Shown: positions 51,833 to 63,536 of the stretch, one piece after another
How positions within the stretch are numbered: the stretch's first letter is position 1
Layout: each line of letters starts with the position of its first letter
DNA from: Amphirosellinia nigrospora
Taxonomy: Eukaryota; Ascomycota; Sordariomycetes; Xylariales; Xylariaceae
Length of the DNA: 64,000 nt
Assembly (NCBI GenBank): GCA_004123355.1
Contig: SCHM01000001.1
Span: 248,001-312,000 of the forward strand
Direction of reading: 5' to 3'
Program-made: the position numbers and the translations under genes
The notes under the pieces: generated by a model
The model's database searches: none
The model's input: only the letters and a program-made list of their open reading frames with translations
Told to the model about the DNA's origin: nothing

Positions 51833-54800
51833 ATGCCCGCCGACACACTTCCTCCCGTCGATACGGCCATGGCGAACCTCTCGTCGAACGGTCGTTCCCG
51901 CGCCCAAAGCACGTCCAGTGACCGACCATCCACCATTGGAGTCGCTGGTCTCATGTCGCCGCCCTCTCCGTATCGCCAGAGGCAGCTTTTATTGCCGCCT
52001 GCTGCTTCGCAGATCGTGACAAATGACCACGATAGCCATTTGGGAACATGGTACGATCAAGTAGGCCTCGAGCCTGCGGCGGAGACGGCCCTCGTTTCCA
52101 ATGGCGCCCTACAGCTCGCCAACAACTTCGTTGACCATTTGTTGTTCAATGTGCTCGCTACTGCCAAATCTACCGCCCTCGCTTCACTTCGATCTGGTGT
52201 TATCGAGGTCCTTAAACCGAAACTTGCAAAAGACGTCATGAATTCGGCCGACGAAGAACTCAGGGAGTACCTCGGAGGCGGAGAGATCGAGAATCTCGCT
52301 CGCTCTGCCCCTGCTGAAGCAATAGGAGACTGGGATCTCGAGCTGGTCTGGAAAAGGACGCGTCTTCGATGCATGGTTTACTCATCTCTGGGAGATATGG
52401 AAGAGGAGGACGAAGACGGCTACATAGAGCAAGAGCATCTCGGAAGAGAAACCGACGATGTGCTAACCGAGCTTGTATCTCCCGCAGTTGCTATCTTCCT
52501 AACATCCGTACTCGAGTATATGGGCGAGCAGATTCTTATTGTGGCTGGGCAGGCAGCATTCAACCGACTGCGTTTGAAGTATGAGAATGAGCTCAAAGAG
52601 GGCACGCGACTACCTGGCGATGTTTCTGATCGAATTGTGGTCGAAGAATCAGACATGGAGCGAGTTGCTCTGGATAGGACCTTGGGCCGGCTATGGCGAG
52701 CGTGGAAGAAGAGGATACGATCTCCTACCGAACCCAATTTCTCCCGCCCATTCTCTCGAAGCTCCGCAAGTGGGTTTGGGGCTTATCACCAAAGGCGCGA
52801 GAGCAATACCACAGAACCCAGAGCTCTACCACCATCCAACGAGCCGAACACGACAAGAGACAATCGACTCAGCCAGTCAGGTAGCATGCACGACAGGACC
52901 CAGAGCCCCGTCAAACGAGATTGACTCTCTCGATCCTTCCATGTTTCCTACCGGACAGTGACATCGAGGCAGCCTACAGCGACGAGGGGGAATCTGAAGA
53001 AGAGGATCTCCCCTCACGCCCAAAGAGCTGGTTTGTTACGTCTGGTAATCCAGGCGCCGGAAATCCGTTTACTCCTATAACCTCAGTTAAGCGTACACCT
53101 TCTCTCCCATCTCGGAAGAAGCCTCGGTATGGCTCAATGTCCACTGGGGAAAACACATCGGATACTGAAACTCTTATTCAACCACCCGAATCTGTCCAGC
53201 TTCAGAATTCCTCAGAAGTCAAGACTGATGTGGATACAATGGCTCAGACTGAGGTCTCTGCGAACGGGTTGGTTGATAAGGAAATTCTAGTCAATGCCGC
53301 TGTCGAGGATACTGTAGCACTTGACCCAACTGCTGTCTCTACCGACGATGCAAGTGAGGTCGATGGTCAGGAGGATCAAATTGACGGTGAGATCGAGGAG
53401 TTGCAGAAGAACCAGAGATCTTGACTTCGTCGCGGATATCTGTTGGAGGAAGAAGCTCACCCACATTCTCGGAGCCTGGAAGACCTTCCTCTATTATCCT
53501 AACAAGGTCAAACAGTGTCCGCTCTGTTAGAGTTATCGAGGTTCAGGGACCGCGTTCACGAGCAAGCTCTATTGAGTCAAACCCACGTAGCCCTACGCCG
53601 CGTAGTCCTACTCCACGCTCATTCACTATCTCCCGTGACGGGAGCAGCTCAAGGACTCCGCCCATTGTGGAAGAGAATGACCCTTATGCAATACCTCACG
53701 TACCATTACGAATACCACATCAGGCACTATATCGTCGTATACCGAGGGTCTTCGCGATATCACACAACACTGTCCCCCCGCGGCGCAATCGTTCCCCTCC
53801 CAAATCGACACCTCCGTCAATAGTCTCTCACACGTCAGCACCGAGCAATATGACTGTAACTCACAATAACACGAGCTTACCACATGAAGAATGGCATGAC
53901 AGTTTCCAAAGGCCACTGAGTGGGTTGAGGAACCCTCCAATGCCAACCTTGCCGGAGAGGAGTGCGAGTAGGCCTGTCTATGTACAGACCACATCTACAC
54001 AACGTGCATCACCTGACTCGCCGAGGTTGCCACGCTCCATACACAGTGACTCATCATCGTCGGCGAGGTTTAAGCCCAAGCGGGCATCTGAAGAGAGCGG
54101 CTCTAATAGTCCTGCGGATGTTGCTCGTAATTTTGAGGAACTGATCCAAAGTAACGAAACTCTACAATACACTCTAACACCGGAAAATATGCGAGACATT
54201 GATGTGAGTGGCCCGCTCCGATCCCTCAAGCCAGACCTAACAGTGAGACAGTCTCAGTCCCCTCAACCTGGTGGCAGCCCAAAAAGTAGCCACAGGAGTA
54301 GGAAGAGCGAGGACGGAAAGCTTAGACGGCGATCGCAGTCCTCTATCAAGAGGTCAATATCTGTGAATAAATCAGCAGGACTATCCACCCGCTCTCCCGC
54401 TGATACGACAGTCAACGGCAAATATAGCAACGGTGCCATCGAAAGCACTAACCCCAGTATCTTCAAGGAATCGTACAGGGCCCGCACCTCAGGCTCGAGA
54501 AGCTAGAGTTCCCAGAGAATCGATGCAAGATTTCGCCGAATTCATTCGTTCAACGGGACCACCAGATGCGAACACCACTCGTACGAACGGAGCATCCGCA
54601 GGTAATTCGAATGCCACACAAAGCGTCACCGGGCCACCATCCGTCATGACAAATTCTAGTATGGGAGCTCGACGAGGGCCTAGGCTTCAAGCTAGGGATG
54701 CTATTGTCAATACATCTAATGAAAGCTCTGAATTGATCGATTTCATCCGCCAGGGTCCGCCTAGCACTAACGGGAATAATCACCGAATCCCACGTACAGT

Positions 54801-55614
54801 TGCCCCGTTTCGAAATACCCAAGACTCCGACTACATGACGAGTGCTGTCGGAGGCAAGGCAGTGGATGCCATCATCCCTAATGTTCGAACTAGCCAAGCT
54901 TCAACAAATATAACCGAGGCATCTGCTCCATCATCGATGAACTCTCAGAGCGCTCTTCTGAACAAATCAAATAGGCATCAACTATATGCCGGTAATAGTT
55001 TTGACGAGGACGATATGATGCCAAAGCGAACGCGGAGACGAGTCCGTGACCCGTATGCGGTTGATTTTAGTGACGAAGAAGACGAGGACTTTGATGTAAT
55101 TCCAAAACCGAAGCCCAAACAAGAAGAAAGCTTGATTGATTTTTTAAACAACTACCCACCACCCTCCGAACCGGTAGCTCAACCCTTCGTCCCACCGAAG
55201 AAGAAGTCGAGCACTCCCAACTTGATAGCGAGATTAAGATCCGGCTCATCAGCGGGCCCTAATGGGTCTAGCCATAGCCGAAAGGGATCAGTTGTGTCCA
55301 AGAGTCAAGGCCCGAGCAGTCAGATGGGCCCAAGAGCCATGCATACTCCCATCGTTGTTCCAGCCGTGGCGGATAAATACGGGGCTTCCATTAAATCACC
55401 CGACTCCCCTCGTGTCGCTTCTTTTGGACGCGTCCCTATGAAAAAGTTTGAGCCTCGAGATGCTTCGTCGTCGACCTCTCAGACGGCAGATTTGGCCAAC
55501 TTTCTTCGCGATTCACAACCTCCACCATCGGCACCCACCTTCCTGCCTCCAGCTGAGGATAAACCTAGCAGTGGGTTCTCTCGGATGTTTGAACGTCGCA
55601 AAAAGGCATATTAG
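51833..55614 (+). CDS. Large Ser/Pro-rich fungal protein with conserved N-terminal domain, function unknown
   Basis: About 1,260 residues from ATG 51833 (MPADTLPPVDTAMANLSS) to the stop at 55612. The N-terminal 300 residues form the conserved part: NGALQLANNFVDHLLFNVLA, SLRSGVIEVLKPKLAKDVMN, WDLELVWKRTRLRCMVYSSL and VSPAVAIFLTSVLEYMGEQI, mostly helical and reminiscent of a histone-fold pair. The rest is disordered, with acidic blocks (DSDIEAAYSDEGESEEEDLP), SPTPRSPTPRS repeats, basic KKKS and RRRVRDPYAVDFSDEEDEDF. Short helical motifs recur (EELIQSNETLQYTLTPENM; DFAEFIRSTGPP, LIDFIRQGPPS, LIDFLNNYPPP, LANFLRDSQPP), a striking fourfold F-I/L-R/N-x-x-P-P linear motif. Reading frames change near 52920-52965, 53415 and 54480. 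Some databases label such proteins Flo11-like; nothing here shows flocculin function, and no signal peptide or GPI tail is present. Confidence 0.75.
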
Positions 55615-56990
55615 CCGAAAAACTTGATTGGTTTGACCCCTCGCTCGAATGAGTCTTTGTCGACACGAGTTTCAACGTGCTGGTTCGAAATCCAGTATAT
55701 GAGTAAGAGACGCATAATGACGACCTTGTAGTAGGGCAATGCACGGAATGTATATCACGGCCCAACCTTTGCCTTCCCGTACCGATGTATACATGACTGA
55801 TACCATCTCTATTCTTTTCATGCCTTAGACTGTTTACAGGCGCAAACGCGTCGCTAACAGGGCCATTTAAGCTTGCGGGGGTGGCGGGGAGTAGTTCTTG
55901 TCTGCTAAGTAGAATGGGTTATGTACCCGTATTGATTATAATGGTGGTTTGCCTTCTGTGGGAGGGTTTATACGATATTTATGGCAGTGATGACATTTGA
56001 ATATACTGTTGGCTCTTGCCTGTACACCATCTGAAGGCTCTACAAGTCTCTCTGCGTGCACTAGACAGTACGGATTTCTTTAAACTTCCAGTGAGCACTG
56101 GCACGATGGAATACGTTTCTATTTTAACCGGGAGATTACGACGGCTTGAAAACGACGACAGCGACCCGTAAAAACCCGCTTTCACATCACAGCGACTATG
56201 ACATCTCGTAGATTTATAGTAGGTTTTATTCTGCTTGATTTGCTCGTGGATGTTTTTGGTGAAGGTCCTTGGGCGATTCATTCCTGGTGAGATCACCTAG
56301 TCGTTACAACTTTTCCACTGCATATCTACCTACATCTATCCAATGACTGGAGGAAATACACGCCGCGGCGATGTGTACTCCTGCTATCGGGCCGCGAATT
56401 GGAGGTATGCCCCTACAGGAGGCTGATGACTTGTTTTGTCTGTGACTATAGGATGGATGGCGCATCACGTACCTATCCGCTTCGTGTCATTGCTGATCTC
56501 GAGTCGTCGAGTCTCTGCAATTTGCTCTTTTCGGGTTACCTCTCTGTCACTGACCCGGCACAGAGACATGGCGAGACGGAGGCGTGTGGGCTTCTGGCCC
56601 TTCGGCGGCAGTACGCCTTTGTCAGGCACGGGTGCTTATTTCTATTTTACGAGTTGTCATTGCTGACAGGGATGCTGTCCAATGGAATATGGTAGCAAGT
56701 CTACCTTTTCTTGGACACTTGAAGAGACGAAGGAAAGTTGAAAGTTTAGAGGTTCGTTAGGTATCAGGCCGTTTGTCTTTCGCCGTGCCAATAGGATGCC
56801 TGGAAACACAAGCACGACGGAAACGCACCTGGTGCGGGAAAGTAGGATTTCGATGAGTTATTTTTCTCTATCTACAATACAGGAGGCGGTTGTGGTCGTA
56901 CAAACGGAATCTATGCACCTCGAATGAGTATAATGTCGTCGTCTATGGCTCGTTAATTTTTATTTCCGTCTGGGTCGTTACTCACGAGTA
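55615..56990. other. Convergent intergenic region
   Basis: About 1.4 kb between the 3' ends of the 51833 gene (+) and MIC12 (-). A 98-codon frame at 56399-56695 and a 105-codon minus frame at 55979-56296 have no recognisable features. No RNA gene was identified. Confidence 0.45.
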
Positions 56991-57860
56991 CTATAATGCC
57001 TTCATGTCGGTGTTGTCCTTTTGATCGACTGGGGCATATCTCGCCGCCAAAATCTCCTCTACCGTCTTCTCCGGCCCGCTTGGTTTCTCGTACCGTTGTT
57101 GCAGAGCCTTCTCAACGGGCGACGACGTCGACGCGGCGTCCTCGGCCTTCTGCTCTCCCGAAATAACGGCCGATTTGGCCCTGCCGAAAACCTCCTTCCC
57201 CTTTTCAATGCCTCTTCCAATGGCGCCAGCAACGGTGCCCTTAGCCTCTTCAGCCTTGACCTCGGCCTTGCTGGTGGTCTCGGCGCTCCTGGCCTTGGCA
57301 TCGGCGTAGGCAGACTTTGCAGCTGCGGCTACACTGTCGCTTGCCTTGACTGCGTCCTCACTGGACTTTCTCAGCAGGTGGCGCGCAACGGCGGCGCCCT
57401 TCTCGGCGCCATCTTGGGCACCCTCCTCTGCCTGGCCTAGTGCGCGGGCCCAGAGGCTACCGACGGCCGTCTCGACGTCCTCGCGGACCTCGGACCAGTG
57501 CTGCGACTGCGCCCACCGCACGGCGTTCTCGATCTCGGCGTTCCAACGGTCCTTGGCGATCTCGGTGAGATTGGCGCGTTCGGCGGCGGCTAGCTCGGCG
57601 CGTGTGGGCGGCAACGCGGGCGGCAGTGGGTCGACGACGCCGGAGAGGAGGTATGTCTGCTGGCGGAGGATGGCGGCTTGGTGTTCCCGGTTCCGCTGAT
57701 GTGCGAGGAGCGTGAGGTATGCTACGCCGAGGGTGAGGGTGACACCGCCGGTCTGTAGACGCAGAGAGACTCGTCGTCAGCTTCTGAGTTATACAACTAT
57801 TACCTGAGGTAACTGAGGTATTGGATTGGAAAGACATACGAAGCCTGTGGTGAAGCCCAT
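56991..57860 (-). CDS. MIC12: MICOS complex subunit MIC12
   Basis: Inner-membrane subunit of the MICOS complex that shapes mitochondrial cristae junctions. The first exon is only 21 nt (57840-57860, MGFTTGF); an 87-nt intron (57753-57839) precedes exon 2 (56991-57752). The frame is intact for 260 residues. A single N-terminal membrane helix lies in TGGVTLTLGVAYLTLLAHQR, followed by REHQAAILRQQTYLLSGVVD and then PTRAELAAAERANLTEIAKD, RWNAEIENAVRWAQSQHWSE, matching fungal Mic12. The rest is an Ala/Lys/Glu-rich helical stretch facing the intermembrane space. Head to head with the mitochondrial ribosomal protein gene at 58302. Confidence 0.9.
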
Positions 57861-58243
57861 GGTGAGCCGGAGCTATATGGTGCGCGCGCAAGGGCGCAAC
57901 TAGTCGGGTTGACCAATTGACTCGGCTCAGAGAAATGTAGCTTCGAGGGGCGTTTGTCTAGTCTGGCTTGTGCCGGTGACGACGGGACGACTCGAATATC
58001 GGGTTTAGGTGGAGGAAGGGAATATAAGTAAGTAGGTACCTGGGTCAGGCGTGGAATGACGGAAAGTCTCGCCAATGCCAATAAGTATCGATAATAAAAA
58101 CCCCACTATCCCCACCACCGGCGTACCTGCAGGCACCTACCTACTCACCAAGACTAGCCCCCGGTAATAATTATCGATTGAACTTCGAGGTACCTCAACT
58201 CTAGATAGCCGTGAACCCACCCTTTCTCGTCATCGAGCACTCC

Positions 58244-58280
<37 letters not shown>

Positions 58281-58301
58281 TACCACTTTAAATCCGAAGC
58301 G
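57861..58301. promoter_or_regulatory. Bidirectional promoter region, MIC12 / bL17m
   Basis: 441 bp separate two divergent start codons of nuclear genes for mitochondrial proteins. It contains TAGGTACCTG-type words (58030-58150) and a GAC trinucleotide run at 58244-58280, about 20 bp before the bL17m ATG, so probably in its 5' UTR. Confidence 0.55.
58244..58280. repeat. GAC trinucleotide repeat, about 12 units
   Basis: A perfect CGACGA run just upstream of the bL17m start codon, probably transcribed as leader. Confidence 0.9.
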
Positions 58302-59130
58302 ATGGCGGGCGGCCTCGTCAAATACCGCCACCTGAGCCGTAACTCGGCGCACCGACAAGCCTACTGCGCAACCTGGTCACATCGCTCGTAAAGCACGAGG
58401 CCATCCACACCACCTGGCACAAGGCGAAGGAGGCCCAGCGTCTGGCCGAGAAGCTGATAACCCTCGCGAAGCGGAACAACGAGACGAGCAGGCGGCACGC
58501 CACCGGCATATTATACGTGCGTCCAACAACGCTCCTCTCTCTCTCTCTCCCGTCCCTCCACATCCATGTATCCTGTCTACATATGTCTATAAATATATAC
58601 AAAACGAAAAAAAAAAAAAAAGGATGCCCGCCCAACAACAACAACAACAACAACTGAGCAAAGGCTGACTGACAAACACGCTGAAACAACAGACCCCCCA
58701 CGACCTCCTCCCCAAACTTTTCGGCGAGCTGCGCAGGCGGTACCAGGAACGGCCCGGCGGGTACACGCGAGTGCTGCGGACGGAGCCCAAGTCGAGGTAC
58801 GACCAGGGCGCGTCGGCCATCCTCGAGTTCGTCGACGGGCCCAAGGACATGCGCTTCGCCATGACGGCTGCCGCCGTGGCCCGCGACCGCGCCCTGGGCC
58901 GCAGCCATAACGAGCTGACGGCCAAGAACCGTTCCAAGGTCCTACGCTTCCGCGGCGCCAACGGTGAGCAGGTGTTCAACGACATGGTGAATAGGATCGG
59001 GAAGTTGAATCTGCCTGGTGTAAGAAGGGAGGTGCGGGTAACGCTCGTAGAAGAGAAATCAGAAGAGAAGAAGACAAAAGCGATACAGATAACCCCAGAT
59101 CCCAACCTACCTAGACGAGGGGGGGTTTGA
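58302..59130 (+). CDS. MRPL8: Mitochondrial large-subunit ribosomal protein bL17m
   Basis: Mitochondrial homologue of bacterial L17, near the polypeptide exit of the mitoribosome. Exon 1 (58302-58516) starts MAGGLVKYRHLSRNSAHRQA and, if one C missing near 58361 is allowed, continues LLRNLVTSLVKHEAIHTTW and HKAKEAQRLAEKLITLAKRN to GILY, exactly 72 codons. The intron is 58517-58692 (176 nt; it holds a 15-A run at 58607-58621 and CAA repeats). Exon 2 (58693-59130) gives TPHDLLPKLFGELRRRYQER, GGYTRVLRTEPKSRYDQGAS and AILEFVDGP, the L17 signature region, plus a fungal C-terminal extension ending PNLPRRGGV. About 217 residues. The exact codon count on either side supports a sequencing error rather than a real defect. 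Confidence 0.92.
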
Positions 59131-59433
59131 TTGTATGATGAAGAAGAAGAAAAATACATTATTGGCAAGGAGGAGTCGCATGTTGGTCATTTATCTATCT
59201 ATCCAAGGTTAGAACATGGCAGAACCCTCACAAGCCCTGTCCGAAGTACCAAACTACGATCGGCATTGACAAGACAGCAGTGCATGGCATGGTGCATGTT
59301 AGACCGTTATGTATCGATAACATGCCAAGCCACTCGTGTATAGCGATAGTATTTCACTTGGTATCTCAAACATACTCTACATTAATATTTTAGCATGCCT
59401 CATGCTATTGAGGCACTCGGTTACCAAGCCGAG
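59131..59433. terminator. Convergent 3' region, bL17m / UTP25
   Basis: 303 bp between two facing stop codons, so both 3' UTRs and polyadenylation signals must lie here and may overlap. No discrete signal stands out beyond AT-rich patches (59330-59395). Confidence 0.4.
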
Positions 59434-61206
59434 TTATATGAAATCAAACGTATCACCCCGCTCGCGGATCATCTTGCCCACCCTCTTCGACCCAACAACC
59501 CGTTCTAGCTTCAGCACGTCGTACTTGGAGAATATGACGCGGACGGAGCCACGACCGGGCTCGAGGTGCATGTCCTGCTCACTCTTGGCGAGGAACCCGC
59601 CCACTATCTCGCGGTAAAAGATCGGGTTGTCGGGCAGCCCGTACATGACAACGCGGCGCACCCCGGCGAGCATGTACCGCCGGAAGTGGTGCGCGCGCTC
59701 CGTGTATAACAGAACTTTGTGCCGGCCCGACAGGAAGTGCGACCGCGCCCGCGACGACTCCCGCACGTCCGCGTACTCGGAGATGGCCCCGAATGAGAGG
59801 CTCTCGACGGCGTCCGAGGTCGCGAAATAGTTCCGCACGCGCACGAAGTCGAGGTACGACGGGACGAAGATCAGCGTGCCGTCCGCGCCAGAGCCGGAAC
59901 CAGAAGAACCAGACTTGCGACCCCCGCGGCGAGCTTGATGAGAGGGGGACGATGGCGCTCGTGAAGTATGTGAACCGCGCGTCCGGTTCGGCAGCGATCG
60001 AGGCTGCCTCGAACCGCGAGAACGTCTGCTTTGCCTTGACGGGGCCCAGCGCCTGGATGGCGCCATCGTACTCGGGTTGCACGCGCACGCGGCCCGCCCA
60101 GTTTTTGCCGTGCCGGTGCAGCTCCGAGAGCTCGGGTGTGTTGAAGGCCGAGAAGATGAGCGTTTGCCGGAAGTTCTCGGCCTGGTTGTCGAGATACCAC
60201 TCGCGCACGCGGCTGAAGTCGCAGCGCGCCTCGCGCGGCTGACGGTTGAGGTGCTCGAAGATGTGCTCGACATGCTCCCAGTTCTGGTTGAGCAGGGCGT
60301 CGGCGTGATCGACGACGACGATCTCGACCGAGCTGAGGAAGTCATAATCTAGCTTCTTGTCCTGCTCGGATCCGATAGCCATGCGCAGCCCCAAGGGGCT
60401 AGCTAGCAAGATGTCGCTATTGTAGAACTGCGCGAAGTACTTGATCGTCTTGCGCGTAAACTTGATGCCGATCCGGAACATGTCGTCGTCGTTGCCTTCG
60501 AATAGGTCCCGGAAGTCTGCCGGCTTGTCCGACGAGAACTTGACTTCGCGGTCGATGTACGACTCATCAAAGCGCTTGCGGTTCTCCTGTTGGTCGGGCT
60601 CGCAGACAGTGCAGATCATGTTCACCACCTTCACGGCGGCCTCGCGCGTGGGTAGGATCACGAGGACTTTGGGCCGTGTGTATCCTTGATCTCGAGGCTC
60701 AAAGTTGGTGGTTTCGCCTTCTCTGGCGAGTTTTGCATTGTTCTTGATGACCCGATCCGTGTCCTGTGAATCGTTAGCCGGATGTCGCGTGGGGTAGATA
60801 GTGTGCGTTAATAATCACTTGAATACGTGGTTTACCGCGTGAAGGCAGACCATTCGCCTGAGATTCTCGGAATTGCTGGGACTCTGGCCGCAGAATAGGA
60901 GATCTTGATACCCGAACGTTGTTGGATACACAACCTGTTCCAGATTGTCGAAGCTTGGTCGTAGTCGGTTTGCAATCTCGATGAGCCTAGACTTGAGCTT
61001 TAGACTGGACGATCCCAGAAACGTTGTGGGTGGTTGCCTCGTCTGGTCTGGATCGCGGCCAGGGATGCTACTCATAATCCGCCAGCCATTCTTCTCTATC
61101 TGTTTGGGCTGATAGGCATTTGATTGAATTCCCTTTAGACGCATGTTGTATTCAGCACGATCCGGGTGAACGAAATGAGTTTCAAAGGGGTCCGTTGTGT
61201 CGGGTA

Positions 61207-61238
<32 letters not shown>

Positions 61239-61764
61239 GCTTCTTCTTCTTCTTCGACTGCCGGGTCGAACTCTTTCTCCGGTTCCTTCTCGGACTCCTT
61301 GACTAGATCTACATCACGTTCTTCACCATCTGATTGCTCTCCCTTTCCATCAACAGTGGATGGTATCTCGCCTTGCGGGGGCGGGTGACCTAATTTTCTC
61401 CTCTTTGCACTGGGGCTGCACTCGAGGTGGAGGATTTTGCTAAGCTCTGCATGAGTGCTATATATGGTCGGGTTGTCGCTGGGCTCTCTTCGGCATCTGA
61501 TATGGAGGCGGCTTCACCCTCAGACTCAACATCTGACGAAAGGGCTTCATCGGAGAGCTCACTGCCCGTTTCCCTGGGTGGTCGTTAGTGCGCATCCGAC
61601 CATGCCACTCTTCGATACGCTTACTCAACATCCTCCAATCTGGCATTACTGAATTTCTGTGCCCCACCAAAACTTCTTGTCGCATTCCCTCTGCCACCTC
61701 TTCCTCTTCCTCGACCTCTTATAGATCCACGTCCCCGGCCCGAGAATCTGCCCCTGGGTGGCAT
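59434..61764 (-). CDS. UTP25: U3 snoRNP / SSU processome protein UTP25
   Basis: Nucleolar protein needed for pre-18S rRNA processing, a helicase-like fold lacking a usual DEAD motif. It starts at 61764 with [20 protein letters not shown], an RGG-type N-terminus, then [15 protein letters not shown] and an acidic region with [15 protein letters not shown]. The conserved part begins [20 protein letters not shown] and includes [120 protein letters not shown] and [20 protein letters not shown]. It ends GDTFDFI at 59434. One intron, 60764-60818. Frame changes by a missing base lie near 59935, 60760 and several points in 61400-61620. About 758 residues. Confidence 0.94.
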
Positions 61765-62270
61765 TGGAGAGCTAGTTTTTATTCGGATAGCTGGCGGCCA
61801 ACTGTAAAATATCGTATGTCAAGATCTGGAGTTGAAATGTGAATCGGACTATCCAACTTGGCTGCTGTCTTCACATGATTGATCCCAGGGCATGTAAGTA
61901 TATAAAAAAAAAAGTTATGTTGAGCCACAACGGTTCTAGATCAAGCCACAGACACTAATGGCCCCTATGACCCTGGGCGTTTGACAAGCGGGCCTAAACT
62001 ACCACGCCTTATCTTAGCGCGCAAGGCCGCTATCGCTAATTCGGTGCCCCTCCAAACCACGGCCGCCGGCGCTGACAGCCAGCCAAGGAAATGCACTGAG
62101 CCCCACCAATCCCACAAGAATTGCAAAAATTCGGGGGCGGCCGCAGTGTCACTACCTTGCCTAGGGGAAGATCCCATTGATCCCATTGATCCCATTGACC
62201 ACGAGGGAGCCTCTTCTTCTGCTTCTTCACCACCGCCCAAGCAATCATCCACTACTACTGCTTGCCCATC
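61765..62270. promoter_or_regulatory. Bidirectional promoter region, UTP25 / eIF3f
   Basis: 506 bp separate divergent start codons of a ribosome-biogenesis and a translation-initiation gene. It carries three TGATCCCAT units (about 62175-62200) and an A10 run near 61905. A plus-strand frame at 61981-62283 is open but overlaps the eIF3f start and is not called. Confidence 0.5.
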
Positions 62271-63536
62271 ATGGCTGCTGTAGATGCCGGGTCGTTTCTA
62301 CACCTCTCACGGCCCCTCGCGCCGTCCACCTTCAGCTTCCAGAATATCCTCGCCCCACTCACCGTCAACATCCAACCTCAAGTGCGTCGCCCCCTCTCCT
62401 CCCCCATCTCTCATGGACCCGTTATATAGCTATGGCCTGGTCATGGTCGTGGCCATAGTCATAGGAATGGCCATAGCAATGGTAGTGTGTGTCTGTCTTT
62501 ACGCCTGCTGACCGAGCGACTCTGTTTTCCCTTCCAGGCCATCCTCTCCATCCTCGACCATGCCGTCCGCCGCGACATGCCCGCGACGCCCGCCACCTCG
62601 TCGCGTGTTATCGGTGCCCTGATAGGAAGTCGGTCTGAGGATGGCAGCGATGTGTCGGTCGTTTCGTCGTTTGCCATCCCGCACACCGAGAACGAGGACC
62701 AGGTCGAGGTCGATGTCGAGTATCAAAAGAACATGCTGTCGCTCCACCTCAAGGCCAACCCGCGCGAGGTCTTGCTTGGCTGGTACACGACGTCCCCCGA
62801 GCTGAACAGCTTCAGCGCCCTCATTCAAAACTTCTTCGCATCGCCTGAGACCGGTACCTTCCCCCACCCGGCCGTGCACCTGACCGTGTCGACCGAGCCC
62901 GGCACCCATGTCCAACTACGTGCCTACATCTCGTCTCCCGTCGCCGTCAACGCCGAACGCGCCGCCGAGAGCTGCCTCTTCATCCAGGTGCCCCACAAGC
63001 TTGCCTACAACGACGCCGAGCGATCGGCCCTCGACTTGATCTCAAGCGCCAAGGACAACGAGACGCGCGCCGCTCCTATCGGCTCCGACGTCGAGTCCCT
63101 CACCCGCAGCTTAGAGAACACGATAGGTCTTCTCGACCGCGTCTCCGAATTCGTGAGCGCTATAATCGACGAGGAACAGGAGCCAAACAACGCTTTAGGA
63201 CAGTACCTCATGAGCGCAATGGCACTAGCTCCCAAGGTCGATCCTGTCCAAATCGAGGCCGACTTTAACAACCACGTCCAGGACGTTCTCATGGTCAGCT
63301 ATCTAGCTAACAGTATCCGTACCCAGATCGACTTGAGCCAGCGTCTCGCTACAGCCGTACTCTCCAATGATGATAAGGACGCTAAGGACGGCGAGAAGGG
63401 AGAGAGAGGCGAGCGCGGAGAGCGCGGCGGTCGTGGAGGCAAACGTGGTGGTCGCGGAGGCGGCCGCGGCGGTGGTCAACAACGTGAGCCGAGGGAGCCT
63501 AGAGAGCCTAGGGAATCGAGGGAACCCGCTGAATGA
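62271..63536 (+). CDS. Translation initiation factor eIF3 subunit F
   Basis: MPN-fold subunit of the cytosolic eIF3 complex. Exon 1 (62271-62381) encodes [20 protein letters not shown] and [17 protein letters not shown]; a 156-nt intron (62382-62537) follows; exon 2 (62538-63536) runs uninterrupted, 369 residues in all. MPN domain: [54 protein letters not shown] and [13 protein letters not shown]; the JAMM metal-binding His pair of active proteases is absent, as is usual for eIF3f. The C-terminal half is helical ([20 protein letters not shown]), ending in an Arg/Gly-rich tail ([18 protein letters not shown]) and [10 protein letters not shown] repeats, the form seen in filamentous fungi. No frame break. 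Confidence 0.95.

Noticed and set aside
61981-62283. 100-codon frame upstream of eIF3f
   Set aside because: Overlaps the well-supported eIF3f start in another frame and has low-complexity Ile-Asp-Pro and Ser runs from the TGATCCCAT repeat.
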